A stretch of 64,000 nt of DNA, taken from the NCBI GenBank assembly GCA_964007475.1, contig CAXFZM010000548.1, forward strand, positions 1 to 64,000. The letters are read 5' to 3'. The position numbers and the translations under genes were made by a program. Of the stretch, positions 44,902 through 57,400 are shown one piece after another (the first letter of the stretch is position 1; each line of letters starts with the position of its first letter). The stretch is from Hybos culiciformis. Its lineage: Eukaryota; Arthropoda; Insecta; Diptera; Hybotidae. The notes beneath the pieces were generated by a model that ran no database searches, had not been told where the DNA came from, and was given only the letters and a program-made list of their open reading frames with translations.

Positions 44902-45330
44902 CCATTTACACAGGATGTTTTCGAAGATTAAAATCAAGATTTTTTTTGACTGTGTGTATAAAATTTGTATAAAACGAAAAAATCTTAATTTTAGTCTGGA
45001 CTAAAAATCTTGCTTAAAATTTTAATTATTTTCTGTCAAAAAAAAAAAAAAATTGAAAAAAAAAATTTAAAAATTGAAATTTTTGAGATAAAAAAATAAA
45101 TAAATGAAAAACGGAATATAAAAAAAAAATATTTTTGCTTTATTTAATATTCAATATATAAATTTAAAATTAAAATTAAAATTTAAATAATTTTCAAAAA
45201 GAAAAAGATTTTAATCGAAACTAAAATCTAGATTTTAATCTGGACAGCGAAAATTATTTCGAAGATTTTTACGAAAATACATTAAAAAAAAATCTTTATT
45301 TTAATCTTCGAAAACAGCCTGTCTAAATGG
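44902..45330. mobile_element. foldback element with long inverted ends
   Basis: Left CCATTTACACAGGATGTTTT and right, inverted, CCATTTAGACAGGCTGTTTT, both continuing CGAAGATTAAAAT.AAGATTTTT, about 45 bp with few mismatches. No clear target duplication. No gene. Confidence 0.75.
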
Positions 45331-45818
45331 GGGGTAAATAAAAAAAAAGTTTTAATATTAAAATTAATTGCTAGATTACTTTTCTATATTCTATAAAATT
45401 CTGTAAACCAAAAAGAAAAAAATTCATATTTTAACATTAATTTTATATAAATATATATTAAAAGTAATAAGAAATCCATCATCAGCATATTCGCAAAGTA
45501 TTTCAATTAAGGATAAAGCGAAAGTTTATAACCGTTTTTTTTTTGCCCATATTTAATAAAGTATTTAATGATACTTAAAAATTCTTATAAATCTAAATTG
45601 AATCCTTTAATTTTTTTTTTGAAGAGCTCAGCAGAACTTACTTATTGTTGATTTTTTTGAAAGTGTCCTAAAGAAAGAATTTTTTAATTTTATAAATTTT
45701 AAGAGAAAATAAGAAAAAAACGAAGAACGGGAAAAATTTTCTAATATATGTATTTTATATTTTTGTATTCCAGAAAAAAGGTTAACTGCATTCTGCAACT
45801 TCAAGAATACATATTTGT
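45331..45818. other. AT-rich stretch, no gene seen
   Basis: No repeats or coding signal found. Confidence 0.5.
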
Positions 45819-46233
45819 GCCGTTTATTTTGAAAGTGGTTTAAGTCCATTTTCCAAAAAAAAAAAGTTAATGATCACAATAAACACAATCCTATATATTC
45901 TTTTTATTTAAAAACAATTTTAGTCAAGTATCATTAAAATCGCTTTAATTTTGACACTTGAAAATTAGCTTATGGAATTATTAATGTATGTAAAAAATTC
46001 TTTTTAAGTATACTTTTAATATATCAGTAGGACGATTACAGCGTATTTATATAATGTATTTATATAATGTTTATAAAAGGTATTACATTTTATAATCTAA
46101 CATGTTTAAGGTCATAAAAACATGAAAGCGACTTAAAACCAGCTACCAATATTTTTAAATGAATTCAAACACAAACCTTTAAATATCTCAATACAAAAAC
46201 AAATGGACTTAAACCACTTTCAAAATAAACGGC
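45819..46233. mobile_element. TIR element (MITE-like)
   Basis: GCCGTTTATTTTGAAAGTGG at the left and its exact complement at the right; the identity extends to about 33 bp (…TTTAAGTCCATTT). The interior is AT-rich without genes. No clear duplication, so the superfamily is unknown. Confidence 0.75.
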
Positions 46234-46933
46234 TCATTTATAATTCTATTCTCAAAATAAACTACACCAAAAAAAATTTGTATGTAGTTTGGTTTTTGAA
46301 CATTAAAATAAATTAATTTATAATTTTTAAAAACATGATCGATTATCATAGTCAACTTTTGTGCGACTTCAATCTTATGCTAACAAAAAGAAAGAGAAAC
46401 CATAAATACAAAATTATATTTTATGCCAAATATCAAACTTAACAATAGTAATTACACTTCAGTTATTAGAATTTTAAAAATACTTTAATAATTTTAACTA
46501 TTTTAACTATAAATGTTACATCTCGCCAAAAGCTCTACAAAATAATAAAAAAATAACATAGAATAACAATAATATTGCTGCTTGTGCAGCATTACGAACA
46601 CAAAAACAGAAAACCATAATATTTATGTCAAAGATGATAAATAAATAAAATGTATAAAATACCGCGAAGCATTAAGTAGCACTGAGATTAAGGTATTAGC
46701 TAATCTTTTAAATACATTTTTACTAACCATAATAAAACAAAATTATAGTTTGTAATTTTTGAATGAGAACAATAGTCAATAATTAGGAAAACGATAGAAA
46801 GAAACACTTTAAAAATGAAATCGTGAATCCTTTTTTAAACTCTTTTCTTTAATTTTGTAAGAGGGTCATCCTTTTTTATTTAAAATATTAGATTTAACTG
46901 GACATATTTTTTCTTGATTTGGTTTTTTTATTA
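46234..46933. other. AT-rich stretch, no gene seen
   Basis: No repeats or coding signal found. Confidence 0.5.
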
Positions 46934-46941
46934 GACGAGCC

Positions 46942-48011
46942 CAATGTTTCCTCTAAGCTGCGCGCCTGCGCGGCCGCGCAGCAGTTTAAAATCTACCGCG
47001 CACTGATTTTTATTATCCGCGCACAAAAGATATTTTCAAATTTTTAAAAATATTGCTACATAATAATTTATATTCATATTTAACGTTCATACAACCAGAT
47101 AAATCAATCGAATGGGAGAACTTGTAACGTTTTCTACTAATAAAAATTCAAAAAAAAAAGTTGGAGAAAAAAATACATACAAATTTTCTCTCATACAAAT
47201 TTTCAATATTTTTGTTAATATGCGTGGATTCAGTTTAATGATAAAAACTAAATCTAGAAAAAGAATTGAAATTTATCATTTGGAATGTTCGATACGAATA
47301 AAATCAAATCTATTGTCTGAAAAAATTATTGATTTAGACGAAATTTATCAATATTGGGCTAGAGAAAAAGACAGACGTGCAAAAATGCTATAAATTCAAA
47401 TAATTAAATTTTAAAAGAAAATTATAAGATGATAAGTATATTATGTACATTATGAAATGTAATTTGAATAAAAATAAGAAATATAAATCATAATATTAAT
47501 AGGTATTCGACCGTATCTATCTATCTATGTATCAATCAGTAAGTAAAGACATCTATTGGAGTTAAAATAAAATATAAAGTATAGATACATCTATTGGAAT
47601 TTACATATACATATAATTTACATATATTACATATTTGCCGGCATAAAAATAAATCAATGAAAAAAACATTGTAAAATTCGAAAAAAGCTTTGCAAACTAC
47701 GGTAAATTTGTTGGAAAATAAAATTAAAAAATGTATTTCAAAAATTTAATTTTATTAAACTTCCGCGAATATCTCACGGGTTTCGACTAGTATGTATTAA
47801 TTACTAATTCAATGTATAACTTTAACAATAAATATGAATTATATAAGAAGTTGCATGAAAAAATTAATTACATATAATAAATTAATTATCTAAAATAAAA
47901 TTTTTATTAATTTTTATGCAAATTTCCCGCTCACTAAATCCTGTTCTGAAAATTTACTGCTCACGTCGCACTTTTGCCGCTCAGGTATTTAAAAAATTAG
48001 AGGAAACGTTG
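46942..48011 (+). mobile_element. hAT element, internally deleted
   Basis: Ends CAATGTTTCCTCTAA and, inverted, CAACGTTTCCTCTAA. The perfect 8-bp duplication GACGAGCC is at 46934-46941 and 48012-48019. GCGCGC-type words lie inside the left end and CCGCTCA words inside the right. A transposase C-terminus remains at 47112-47393. The flank also shows an older duplication of GACGAGCCCCTAATTA. Confidence 0.93.
47112..47393 (+). pseudogene. hAT transposase dimerisation-domain remnant
   Basis: Residues 36-55 read RGFSLMIKTKSRKRIEIYHL, the hAT C-terminal (dimer_Tnp_hAT) motif in which related proteins have ERxFS.MN..K...R. The rest, including SIRIKSNLLSEK and DLDEIYQYWAREKDRRA, is the usual C-terminal tail. 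BED finger and catalytic core are deleted. The Met at 47112 is not a natural start. Confidence 0.75.
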
Positions 48012-48261
48012 GACGAGCCCCTAATTAAATTTAATAGACGAGCCCCTAATTATAAAAAACTGAATCATTTAAGCTAAATGTACTCCTCTTCATTGATCTT
48101 TTTTAAAATCAGATAAAAATTAAACATATCAAAGAAACATTTTGTAAGCACAGAGTTTGTAGCGGTCGAATTAAGCTACAACACCAGTCAGTATACATAA
48201 AATTTTAACTTTATATATTTTATAAATTTGCATATACACTTCATATGTACGTGGAACGAAG

Positions 48262-49470
48262 ATTTGACTAGACTTAGGAAGGCCTCTAGAGATACTTATG
48301 ATTTCTGCTACCAGAGCGGATCATGGGAGCTCTACAAGGCAAGGATTCGGAAATACAAGAATGAATAAGAGCCTCCAAAAAGAAAGGTTGGAGGGAGTAT
48401 TGCGAGTCTATCGAAGACACTAGCGAATCTGCAAGGTTAAGCAGAATTCTATCAAAGTACCAATCTAGTCCATCCTTCCTCAAGACAAGGAAGGTACGTG
48501 GACACAATCCTCCTCTGAAACTCTTAATTTATTATTAGACACGCACTTCCCCAGGGGTGAAGAAGGTGAAATTGTGGCAGCGGACAATTATCAAATCGGT
48601 ACTGATTTGATGATTGAGGCTCATACACTAATTACAAAAGAGAAGATTGCCTGGGCAATTGATAGCTTCTCAAATCTGCAGGCATCGATGGAGTCTTTCC
48701 TAAGATGCTGCAAGAGGCCAAGGAAATAGTCATTCCCTGGCTTTTAGGAATATTCAAGGGCAGTCTTACCCTGGGCTATATACCTCATTCATGGAGAATA
48801 GTTAAGGTTATTTTTATACCAAAAATAGCAAAGAGAGGGCATGAGGTGACTAAAAATTATAGGCCAATCAGTCTATCGTCTTTTGTTCTTAAAACTCTTG
48901 AAAATATAATAGAGTATAATATTCGGCAAAAACTGGAAAGCAATCTTTTGCGAATCTCAACATGCTTAAAAGATAAATCTACTGAAACGGCGCTACATGA
49001 AGTAGTCCATATGGTGGAAGAGGCATTACAATACAAGCAATACACATAAGCGGCGTTTCGAGATATAGAAGGGGCTTTTAATAATGTAAGTGTTAAGGCA
49101 ATCCAAGATTCCCTGAGTCGTGCAGATCTAGGGACGGTTAACAACTCGTTTGGTAATTATAACAAGGGAGGTTCATGCAAATCATGGCACTTGCCATGCA
49201 ACCAGAACGGTGGATAGAGGCACTTCCCAAGGAGGAGTACTATTGCCCCTTCTCTGGTTGCTTGTCATGAACTCAGTTCTAGAGAATCTTGAAAAAGAGG
49301 GAATAGACGCCGTTGCGTATGCGGATAATTTATCGATTTTCATTACGGGTAGGCATCTGCCTATCTTAAGTGAAATTATGGAAATGGCTTTGACTGTGGT
49401 GACCAGATGGGCCAAAGAATGTGGCCTTAAAGTTAACCCTAGCAAAACAGACTTCAACGTAGCGCATGTG
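48262..49470 (+). pseudogene. Reverse transcriptase of the R1-like element
   Basis: 48262-48700 gives the linker before RT in several frames (GSWELYKARIRKYK; LLDTHFP). 48705-49049 has LGYIPHSWRIVKVIFIPK and YRPISLSSFVLKTLE, then STETALHEVV. The next frame has FRDIEGAFNN (motif A, Asp present). 49200-49330 has GTSQGGVLLPLLW and AYADNLSIF, where the catalytic YADD has become YADN. GLKVNPSKTD ends the palm. Stops and frameshifts are frequent. Confidence 0.88.
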
Positions 49471-49691
49471 TAAGCATCATGGGAGCGCTAAGATCAGCAC
49501 CCACGGATGCTTTAAATACGCTTCTATACCTTTTACCACTTGACCTGTATGTCAAAAATTGAGCTGCTTGTAGCGCTGTCAGACTCCAAGAAGGTGGAGT
49601 CTGGCGAAAAAAACTATACGGGCACAGCAAAATTCTTAGTGATACAGCTAAGAATGTATTCTGCACCCTAACGGACTATTCCATCCCTACT

Positions 49692-50460
49692 GTGGAACTG
49701 GAAAAGAGTATTCAGGTTGTGATTCCCACGAGAAGGGAATGGAACAATATAAATATCCTAGAGAATATAGATCTGGCTATTTTCACAGACGGTTCAAAGA
49801 TGGACTGTGGTGTGGGTGTTGGGGTGTTCTCTGAGCAAATCAATATAGCTAATAGTTTTTTTTTTTTTTTTTTTTTTTTTAAGTTACCAAATCACTAGGT
49901 GGGATACCTTTTATACTAAAGAAGTATGGATTTGGTAATGAGGACAGGAAATTTAGACGGGATTAAAAAGTGGGACAGTTAGTAGGTAATCATTTACACT
50001 TTTCTTAAAACGGCGCAAGTCGTAGATTAAGCGTCCACCAGCTGTCGGGAACAACTTTAATGGGAGAGCATTCCACATTCTCGAGGTGTGAATTGAAAAC
50101 GAATCTCCGAAGCTCGTTCTATCACATATTGGAATTTTGACGGAATATGTTACAGACTTCTAGATAGATCCAGAATTTTTCAGACAGAAATACTGGCTAT
50201 ATGGAAAGCATGTTGCTTATTAGGGGAGATAGGACCTGATGTAAGCAAGATAGCAATAGCTTCAGATAGTCAAGCAGCCATTATGTCTCTTAACTCACCC
50301 GTTGTATAGTCTAAACTGGTAAAGAAATGCTTGTAGCAGGTCTCTTGCCTAGCGCTATGACGTTTTTCTCTACTGGGTTCCAGGCCATAGAGGTATCCAG
50401 GGGAATGAGCGGGCAGATGAGCTAGCCAAGGCAGGCTCAAACTTGGCAGGCTCCTTCGCA
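49692..50460 (+). pseudogene. RNase H of the R1-like element
   Basis: IFTDGSKMDCGVGVGVF (first Asp) at 49770-49830, then the poly-T insertion. Reading resumes at about 50160 with IFQTEILAIWKACCLL (Glu) and IAIASDSQAAI (Asp), and, after a frameshift, VPG and GNERADELAKAG (last Asp). It is a complete RNase H domain apart from the insertion. Confidence 0.88.
49856..50155 (-). mobile_element. 3' tail of another non-LTR element
   Basis: On the plus strand it opens with about 25 T; on the minus strand it is therefore a sequence with a poly-A tail. The minus strand reads RMWNALPLKLFP and YDLRRFKKSVNDYLL, the C-terminal end of CR1/Jockey-type RT proteins, then a stop, a short 3' UTR and poly-A. Such 5'-truncated copies are typical of target-primed insertion. 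The duplication was not resolved. Confidence 0.8.
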
Positions 50461-50500
50461 GTACAGGTACATCTGCCCTTAAATATAATCAAAAGAGATA

Positions 50501-52143
50501 CAGTGGTGGAAAAAAAAATAGGTGCGTGAAGGTAGAAAAAAATTATTTGAAATTTACAGCATAGTTTTAAATGGCATTACCGTTTGTGGTTTACAAAAAG
50601 TCACTTACGTATGTAAAACATATGATTGCATGTGCATACGGGTATTTAAATTTTTAGAAATGCGGTAAATCCCGTTAATTAGTTATTTCGTCAGAAATTA
50701 AGTGGAAAAAATAATAGGTGTGTTGTGTCATTGTTAAAAAAAAAAAAGTTTTTAAGTGATAAAAATAAATTTTTTCAAACTAAAAATTAAAGGTAAATAT
50801 TTTGTATTATTTTAAGTTAAAAAAAAAAAAATTGCAATGAATTTTTTATTTCAGAAAATTTTGATAATGGGTAGAGCCAAACATTGCACCGTAGAGGAAC
50901 GAAATTTAATTTCAAAGCTCCGAACAGAAGGTAAAACCTATAAGGAGATAGCAAAAATGCTTAAATGCTCCGAAAATAAAATAACAAATGCCCTTAAACC
51001 TGAAAAAATGGTCGAATCGAGGGGAAGAAAACGAAAAACCACCGCTGTGGATGACAGAAGAATTTTATACTTGGCAAAAAAAGACCCATTTATTACGTCA
51101 ACTGAAATAAAAAAAAATATGGGATTGCAGGTAACAACCAGGACTATTCGGAATAGGCTTATCGAAAAAAAATTGGTAGCTCGAGCTGCCAGAAAGGTAC
51201 CCTACATCAGTACAAAAAATGCTAAAAAAAGCATCCAATTCGCAAAAAAATATGCAGACTGGAACGGGCTAGATGGTCTAAAAAAATGGCGTAAAATATT
51301 GTGGACCGACTAATGTAAGATCAATATGTTTGGGTCGGATTCAAAATACTACGTACGTCGTCCTGCATGCAAAGAATTGTCACCTAGATACACTAAGAAA
51401 ACTGTAAAGCACGGCGGTGGTTCAATAATGGTTTGGGGAAGTTTTTCGTGGTACGGTGTTGGTCCTATACATTGGATAAAAGAAATAATGGATCAACACG
51501 TTTACGTTTCTATATTGAACAATGTTTTACTTCCCTATTCAGAAGAAAATATGCCCCTTTTGTGGTGGTTTCAGCAGGATAATGATCCGAAGCACACCTC
51601 AAAAAAGGCAAAGCAGTGGTTTAGCGACCAAAAAATTGTTCTAATGGATTGGCCACCGCAGTCACCAGATCTCAATCCAATTGAGAACCTCTGGAGCGAA
51701 GTAAAAAATAAAATAAGTGACAGAAAAAGCAGAAATAAAGCAGAATTGTGGCAAAACATAAAAACTGCTTGGGAGTCGATACCACAAGAAACTTGCCAAC
51801 GCTTAGTAGATTCTATGCCAAGACGATGCAAAGCAGTTTTAAGAAATAAAGGCAATGTTACCAAATATTTAAAAAAAATATTAATTTGCTTAATATTAGA
51901 ATTTTCTTTAACTTAATTAAATATTTTTATAAGTACACCTATTTTTTTTTCCAGCCCTATTTTCGTTTTTCTCTTTTAATTTTTCCAATAATCAAAATTT
52001 TTTAAATCTGAATTATGTAAAATATTTAACTAATAAATTATGTCAATTCTGTATATAATTATTTTTTTTAATTAGAAAAGTATTCTTTTTTTTGCAGAGT
52101 TTGCGTCATTTTTTCTTCACACCTATTATTTTTTCCACCACTG
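50501..52143 (+). mobile_element. Tc1-like element T2, nearly intact
   Basis: 1643 bp. Ends CAGTGGTGGAAAAAAAAATA and, inverted, CAGTGGTGGAAAAAATAATA. TA on both sides (50499-50500, 52144-52145). It holds one full-length transposase gene with a single stop. It sits between the RNase H and C-terminal segment of the R1-like element. Confidence 0.95.
50867..51916 (+). pseudogene. Tc1 transposase with one nonsense codon
   Basis: 349 codons from the ATG at 50867 (MGRAKHCTVEERN), the usual length. The N-terminal helix-turn-helix (YKEIAKMLKCSENKITNAL) and RGRKRKT linker are followed by a second helix-turn-helix (TSTEIKKNMGLQVTTRTIRN). The DDE core has WTD (first Asp), FQQDNDPKHTSK (second Asp) and SPDLNPIENLW (Glu), with 34 residues between the last two. 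The only break is TAA at 51311-51313, directly after the first catalytic Asp, where relatives have Glu (GAA). Everything after is in the same frame. Confidence 0.95.
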
Positions 52144-52145
52144 TA

Positions 52146-52304
52146 TATACCAGAAGTATTTATCCCAAGCAAACACGGCAAGGAAAACCTGGCCGAATTA
52201 TGACAAAAAAAGAATCGTGGAAATTCTTAAAATGTCCCGTAGGGATATTGCCAGAATCACGGCGGTTTATACGGGTCACTGGGCAGTTGGCAAACATGCG
52301 CTAA
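52146..52304 (+). pseudogene. C-terminal segment of the R1-like ORF2
   Basis: After Tc1 element T2 the sequence gives YDKKRIVEILKMSRRDIARI and TGHWAVGKH in one frame. This is the SRRDLR..TGL.TGH motif near the end of R1-like ORF2 proteins. The usual CCHC finger is not visible. Confidence 0.75.
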
Positions 52305-52330
52305 TTGGGATCAACTCTAGTTTGAGTAGT

Positions 52331-52645
52331 TCCGCCACTTTAAACAACCAACTAACCAACCATGTACTTATATAAAATATCTATTCAATGCCCCTTTGTG
52401 AATAAAAGAAAAAAATGCATTATAAGCACGGTAAAATCACACCATATACCATCATTTAAAATAATTTTAATGTAAAAATTTCTAATTAAATTAAATTTAA
52501 GTTTGGATTTCAACAAAAAAAATTATTGAATAAATTAACATTGGATTAATATATATGGTGTTTTAATTGAGCCATCTAACAATAAAATAACTGCTTTGGG
52601 AAACTTAAGAATCAACGAACCAAAGTAGCTATAAGTTAACGAAAA
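52331..52645. other. AT-rich stretch, no gene seen
   Basis: Probably the 3' UTR of the R1-like element and flank. No poly-A end was identified. Confidence 0.45.
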
Positions 52646-53039
52646 GTTATTATTAGACTGCGGATTTATATGCAATTGCATATTCGTACAGGAGTAACCT
52701 AGAACAAAAAGAGAAACAGCTAAGTACGTTTGGTGTAAAAACAAATTATTTCAAACGTATTTATATCTGCATATTCGCGTATATTGCATATTTTTGCATA
52801 TTTTGCATATCAACGTACATTTTATTATCGTCCATGAAACCGAAATATGTCCTATCACGAAGTTTTGTCACTTTTGAGGTAATGATGCATTATTATGTAC
52901 TTTTTGATGACGCGTCGTTCAGTCGTACTCAGAAAAATTAGAAAAAATCCATTATATGCTTTTTTAGCACAATTAAAAAATGTACTATCAATTTGACATA
53001 CATTTTTGTAAGGGAAAAAGTACTATGTACCTCCAATTA

Positions 53040-53155
53040 CTTCTGAACAAAGTGTCCGCTTGCGCGCCAAAATTACATTTGGTTTTTTTAGGATATATTC
53101 TGAACAAAGTGTCCGCTTGCTCGCCAAAATTACATTTGGTTTTTAGGATATATTC
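53040..53155. repeat. 57-bp tandem duplication
   Basis: TCTGAACAAAGTGTCCGCTTG and the following CCAAAATTACATTTGGTTTT occur twice in tandem. TCGTCCATGAAAC at 52829 and its complement at 53154 flank the area. Confidence 0.9.
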
Positions 53156-53253
53156 CTGTTTCATGGACGATATCTTGTTTTCTATCTTGTGAAGTTAAGA
53201 AATTAAGTACTATTGTTTCATTAGTAGTAATAAATATTATAATAGAGTACGGC

Positions 53254-53718
53254 CAGCGGCGGACTAGCAGTCGGGCATACTTGGCAAATGCCCGGTGGAC
53301 CCACAGTTTTTTTTAATATTATATATTCCTTACAAGCTTACGAAACTAGAATTAAAAGTAATATTTTAATAATTTAATTATCCAAGAAATTAAACAATTA
53401 CTTCTTTAAATTATTGGGGCCGATTTCATAAAATTTATTTCTTTAAATAAGTGTTTGTTTGCTTTTTAATTAGCAAAATCGAGTATTATCTATCTGTTTT
53501 GAATATTTGCGCCGTATTTAAAAAAAAAAAAAGTTAATTATTTTTAATTATTATTTTTATATGTAAAGTAAAATTATTTGAATTGTTTTTTTTGGAATTT
53601 AAATATAGTTTATTATTTACTGTTTTTGGGCATTTTTTCATTCAAAAATTTTTCTCTTCTCGCTAGCTTATTTCCTTTTGAAATGCCCACGCCGAATTTT
53701 TGTGCCAGTCCGCCGCTG
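53254..53718. mobile_element. 465-bp hAT MITE
   Basis: Starts CAGCGGCGGACTAGCA and ends TGCCAGTCCGCCGCTG. Flanks AGTACGGC (53246-53253) and ATTACGGC (53719-53726) match at 7 of 8 bases. Inside each end is a second inverted pair (GGGCAT...ATGCCC). No gene. Confidence 0.9.
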
Positions 53719-54458
53719 ATTACGGCATATTACTTGCAACCGAATTTTAAAACACACTATTAAAAATAATGCGCGAAATCGACGATAAAAAAGAGATTCG
53801 CTAAAATTTGCATTGATTTGTTTTTTAAATTTTGAAGTCTGGTTTTGAAAAGTTGTTGTTGTTGCTTGTAGTAGTCAATATTTCGTCAAAAAGGTAACAA
53901 ACAATTTTTGATGTGTTCTGACGATATTTTTTATTAAATTTGTGAAAAGTTTTGTGAAAATGTTAAATGTAACTTAGAAAAATTTCTAGTTCTTTTGTCG
54001 TGAAAGTTACCAAAAAATTAATCATAAAATTTACAAAATTGTTTTTTAATGTTTTTGAATCGGTCTTATTTGTTTTAATAGAAACTAAAACGTTTTTGGA
54101 AACGGTATTACGTTAAAGGAATTGTTTTAGCAGCATCAATTTGAATCGATTTGAATTATAATTGAATATTTTTATTAATTGAATAACTAATTTTAGTGCG
54201 AAATAATAATTTTTTTTTCAATAATTGTTTTTTTCTCTAATAAAATTTTCTGCATATTTTGCATGTGTTTGCATATATTTGCATATTTTGTGCATATTTG
54301 CTGCATATGCACTTGCATAAATTTTGCATAAAAAATGCATATTTCGATATGTTAACGAAAATCTCTTTTACTATTTATTAGAAGACGATATTGAAAGTAT
54401 ATTCCTTTTTTAACCTGAAAACAAAAAATTGCATATAAATCCGCAGTCTAGTTATTAT

Positions 54459-57400
54459 AAATTTTTAAGATTTTCATTTAAAATCTTTTATAAAACAAAC
54501 ATTATTTTTATTATACAAGGTGATTCTAATGAAATACCTCCTTACTTAAACTTTAGAATTTTTTTTTTTTTTTTTTTTTAAATATTAGAGTACCTATTTT
54601 CTAAAAGTTAAAGAATTTTATATATACCTACTTAAATATTTCTCATAAAAAAAAATAAGTTAATTGAATAATAAAGAATATTTTTTTCCTTTAATGTATA
54701 TTTATATAATAAAAGTGAAAATTTATATAAAAACACTTTTCTAATTCATTCAAAAGTAATTAATAGAGAACGTGCTTTAAGTTAAGTTAATGGTTAAAAT
54801 CATGGTTATAAATGTATATATAGTTAAAAATTTAAATATAGGTATACTGTTTGTATATATCAGAAACCTTAGAGACGTTTTTATTGCAATCATTTGCGCC
54901 AAAAATATAGAACAGTCCTCATAAATGAAGTATGGGGCTCATTTTCGATTTTGATTTAAGAAGATTTTGTGCTTTTTTTTATGTAATACTATATATGTTT
55001 CGTTAAATGTGTTAACTGAGTTTGCAATAAATCCTTTTATAAATAAATTTTCTTAATCATTACTTTTTAATTTTTAGGTTTTCATCTATAAGAATAAATA
55101 TATTTTGCAAATTCCAATTGTTGATGTTCTTATAAATAATTATCAAAATAGAAAACATTATTATGTAAAAGAAGAAAAATTAAATTTATTTTTAAAAACT
55201 ATTTGAAATGTAAAAAAAAAACAGAAACCAAATTCATATAGGTAACTATTATTATATAATATTTATTGATTGCTAAGTAAATTTTATTATTATTTAACAT
55301 TATATTCAGTTTTTATTTTTGCTTGTTAAAAACGAATAATTCCTACAATACAAAATAAAAACCCATTTATTGCAACCTAGGTTCAAATTAAAATACATTG
55401 GTAGTGGATGTGGTAGAGTCTTTTATTGTAGAAATAGAAAAATATTTAAAATAAAATGAAAAATAAATAAATGTATGAATCTTTCTTTTTTCATTTATTT
55501 TCGGTAGTCTTTTGACCATTAGTAAATTTAGTAGAAAAGTAGATTGTATATTATTAATTTAATGTTTTTTTAATATATATATTTTAGGTAAACTTAAATG
55601 GTAAAGGTAAGATGCTATGACCAAATTATATACATATATTTTTCTATATATTATAATATGTTATATCTAATTTTTCTTAAATAAAAATTGTAGGTATTTA
55701 AAAAAAAATTTAAATCCAAAGATAATATTCTAATTAATTTTATTATTAGACTCACGTACATATTTGTTTACAATTTGCAAATAATATATTCTTACTGTCA
55801 TTATATATTTACAAGAAAACTGACATTATATATTTACAAAAAAAAAACATTGCATATATTTTTTTTTTCGGTAAATAGATCTTGTTTAGAAAAAGTTAAA
55901 AAATGGCAAAAACCCGATTCCAAAACTAGGGATTGGGTTTTGATAAAAAAAATTATATTTGTACATAGAATGACTTAATGGTATTTGTTTAATGGTATTG
56001 AAGAAACTTAAAAAATGTTTTTAGTCCCTGGATGTGACGAAAGTAGTATACCAAGGTATCTTAAAAGTAAAGAATCTTATATCGAAATGTTACATATTTT
56101 AAAGAATATAAAATAAATTAAAGAAAATTTCCAAATAAAATTTTCAAAAATCTGAGCATTTATAAAATTAAGATAGTTACATTTTGTACAAAATATTACA
56201 ATTAGCATATAAAACTGTTTTTAAAAAATCAAAATGTATCATAGTCGTCAAATTTATTCAAATTAACTTAAAAAGAAGAAGATTAATGTACATTATATTA
56301 GCTGAACTTTTTAGTGCAAAAAAGAAAGTTAATTCTTTTATGTTAAAAATCTTGATCATGTTAAAATTATTTAACCTCTTATTATTTAATTTTATAAGAA
56401 TTCGATTGTTCGAGACCTTTCTTTTACACTCTAAAACTGAACACAGTACAAAATACATGTTTAAATGGAAATTAATTGGAATTCATTTTTTGAGGACACA
56501 ATTCTTATTAACTCGTACAGGAATTTGTCTGTATATTTCTTTACTATTTTCGACACTCTCGTAGACCCACTTTTCATCATCACAGCGAGCTGAAATTTGG
56601 CACACAGGTTCATGTCGCGTGACGATTGAAGCTATCAAAATTTGAAGCGGAAATTTCCATTTAAAAAATCGGGAAAAATCATTTGAAAATTTGGAACAAA
56701 TTTGAGTAGTGATAAAACCGTTTTAGGAAAAATGCAAAGTTTTCTGAATTTTCCACAAAATTTTCCGGTAAAAAATTTTTCTAAATTATGCAGGAACAAG
56801 TTCCCTATCAACTGGCATCATTACTTTCTCTTCGACAATGGTGAAAACTTGCAGAAAAAATCGAAGAAAATTCATGCTTTTCCGAAGTTTTTCCGACCAA
56901 GGAAGCGTTTGAGCGTTTTGCTAGCTAAGACAAAGTTGTAGAGCGAAATGAGTTGCATAAAGTTGCTTTTGCAGAAAACTCAATGGAAAACCCGAAAAAG
57001 CGGAAAAATCATCGGAAAAAATTTCATCGATATGATTAGTCATAAAATTGTTTTCAAACATCTCCATGCAGCACATAATAACAATTTAGTTAACGTGAAA
57101 AAGGCAGAAAATAAGTTAAAAACGAGTTTTCCAAAAAACTGAGGCCAGGCCGCATGAAAAAGTAGAAAATAACTTTTTCTTCACACATAGAGGTGGACTC
57201 ATATTTTTTGATTTGAAACAATTACAATTGGAGACAAAAATAAATTAATTAAAAAAAATAATTTTTTTATTTTATTTTTTTTATTTTATTTTTTTATTTT
57301 TGTTTATTTTATTTTTTTTATTATCAAAAAAAAATCTTATCAAAAATAATCAAATTATATTAATAAAATTTTATAATTTGATAAAAGGAACAGAATAAAA

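Larger units (their letters stand above)
48240..52330 (+). mobile_element. R1-like non-LTR retrotransposon, interrupted twice
   Basis: RT, RNase H and C-terminal segments occur in order on the plus strand. It is interrupted by a minus-strand non-LTR tail (49856-50155) and by Tc1 element T2 (50501-52143). No endonuclease was found upstream of 48240, so it is 5' truncated. Assignment to the R1/LOA side of the I superfamily rests on RT motif style and the presence of RNase H. Confidence 0.85.
52654..54450. mobile_element. 1.8-kb TIR element, hAT-like duplication
   Basis: Ends TAGACTGCGGATTTATATGC on both sides (inverted, about 24 bp identical). The perfect 8-bp duplication GTTATTAT is at 52646-52653 and 54451-54458. 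Both ends are followed by clusters of TTTGCATATTTTGCATAT. An 8-bp duplication points to hAT. No transposase seen. A hAT MITE is nested at 53254. Confidence 0.9.
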
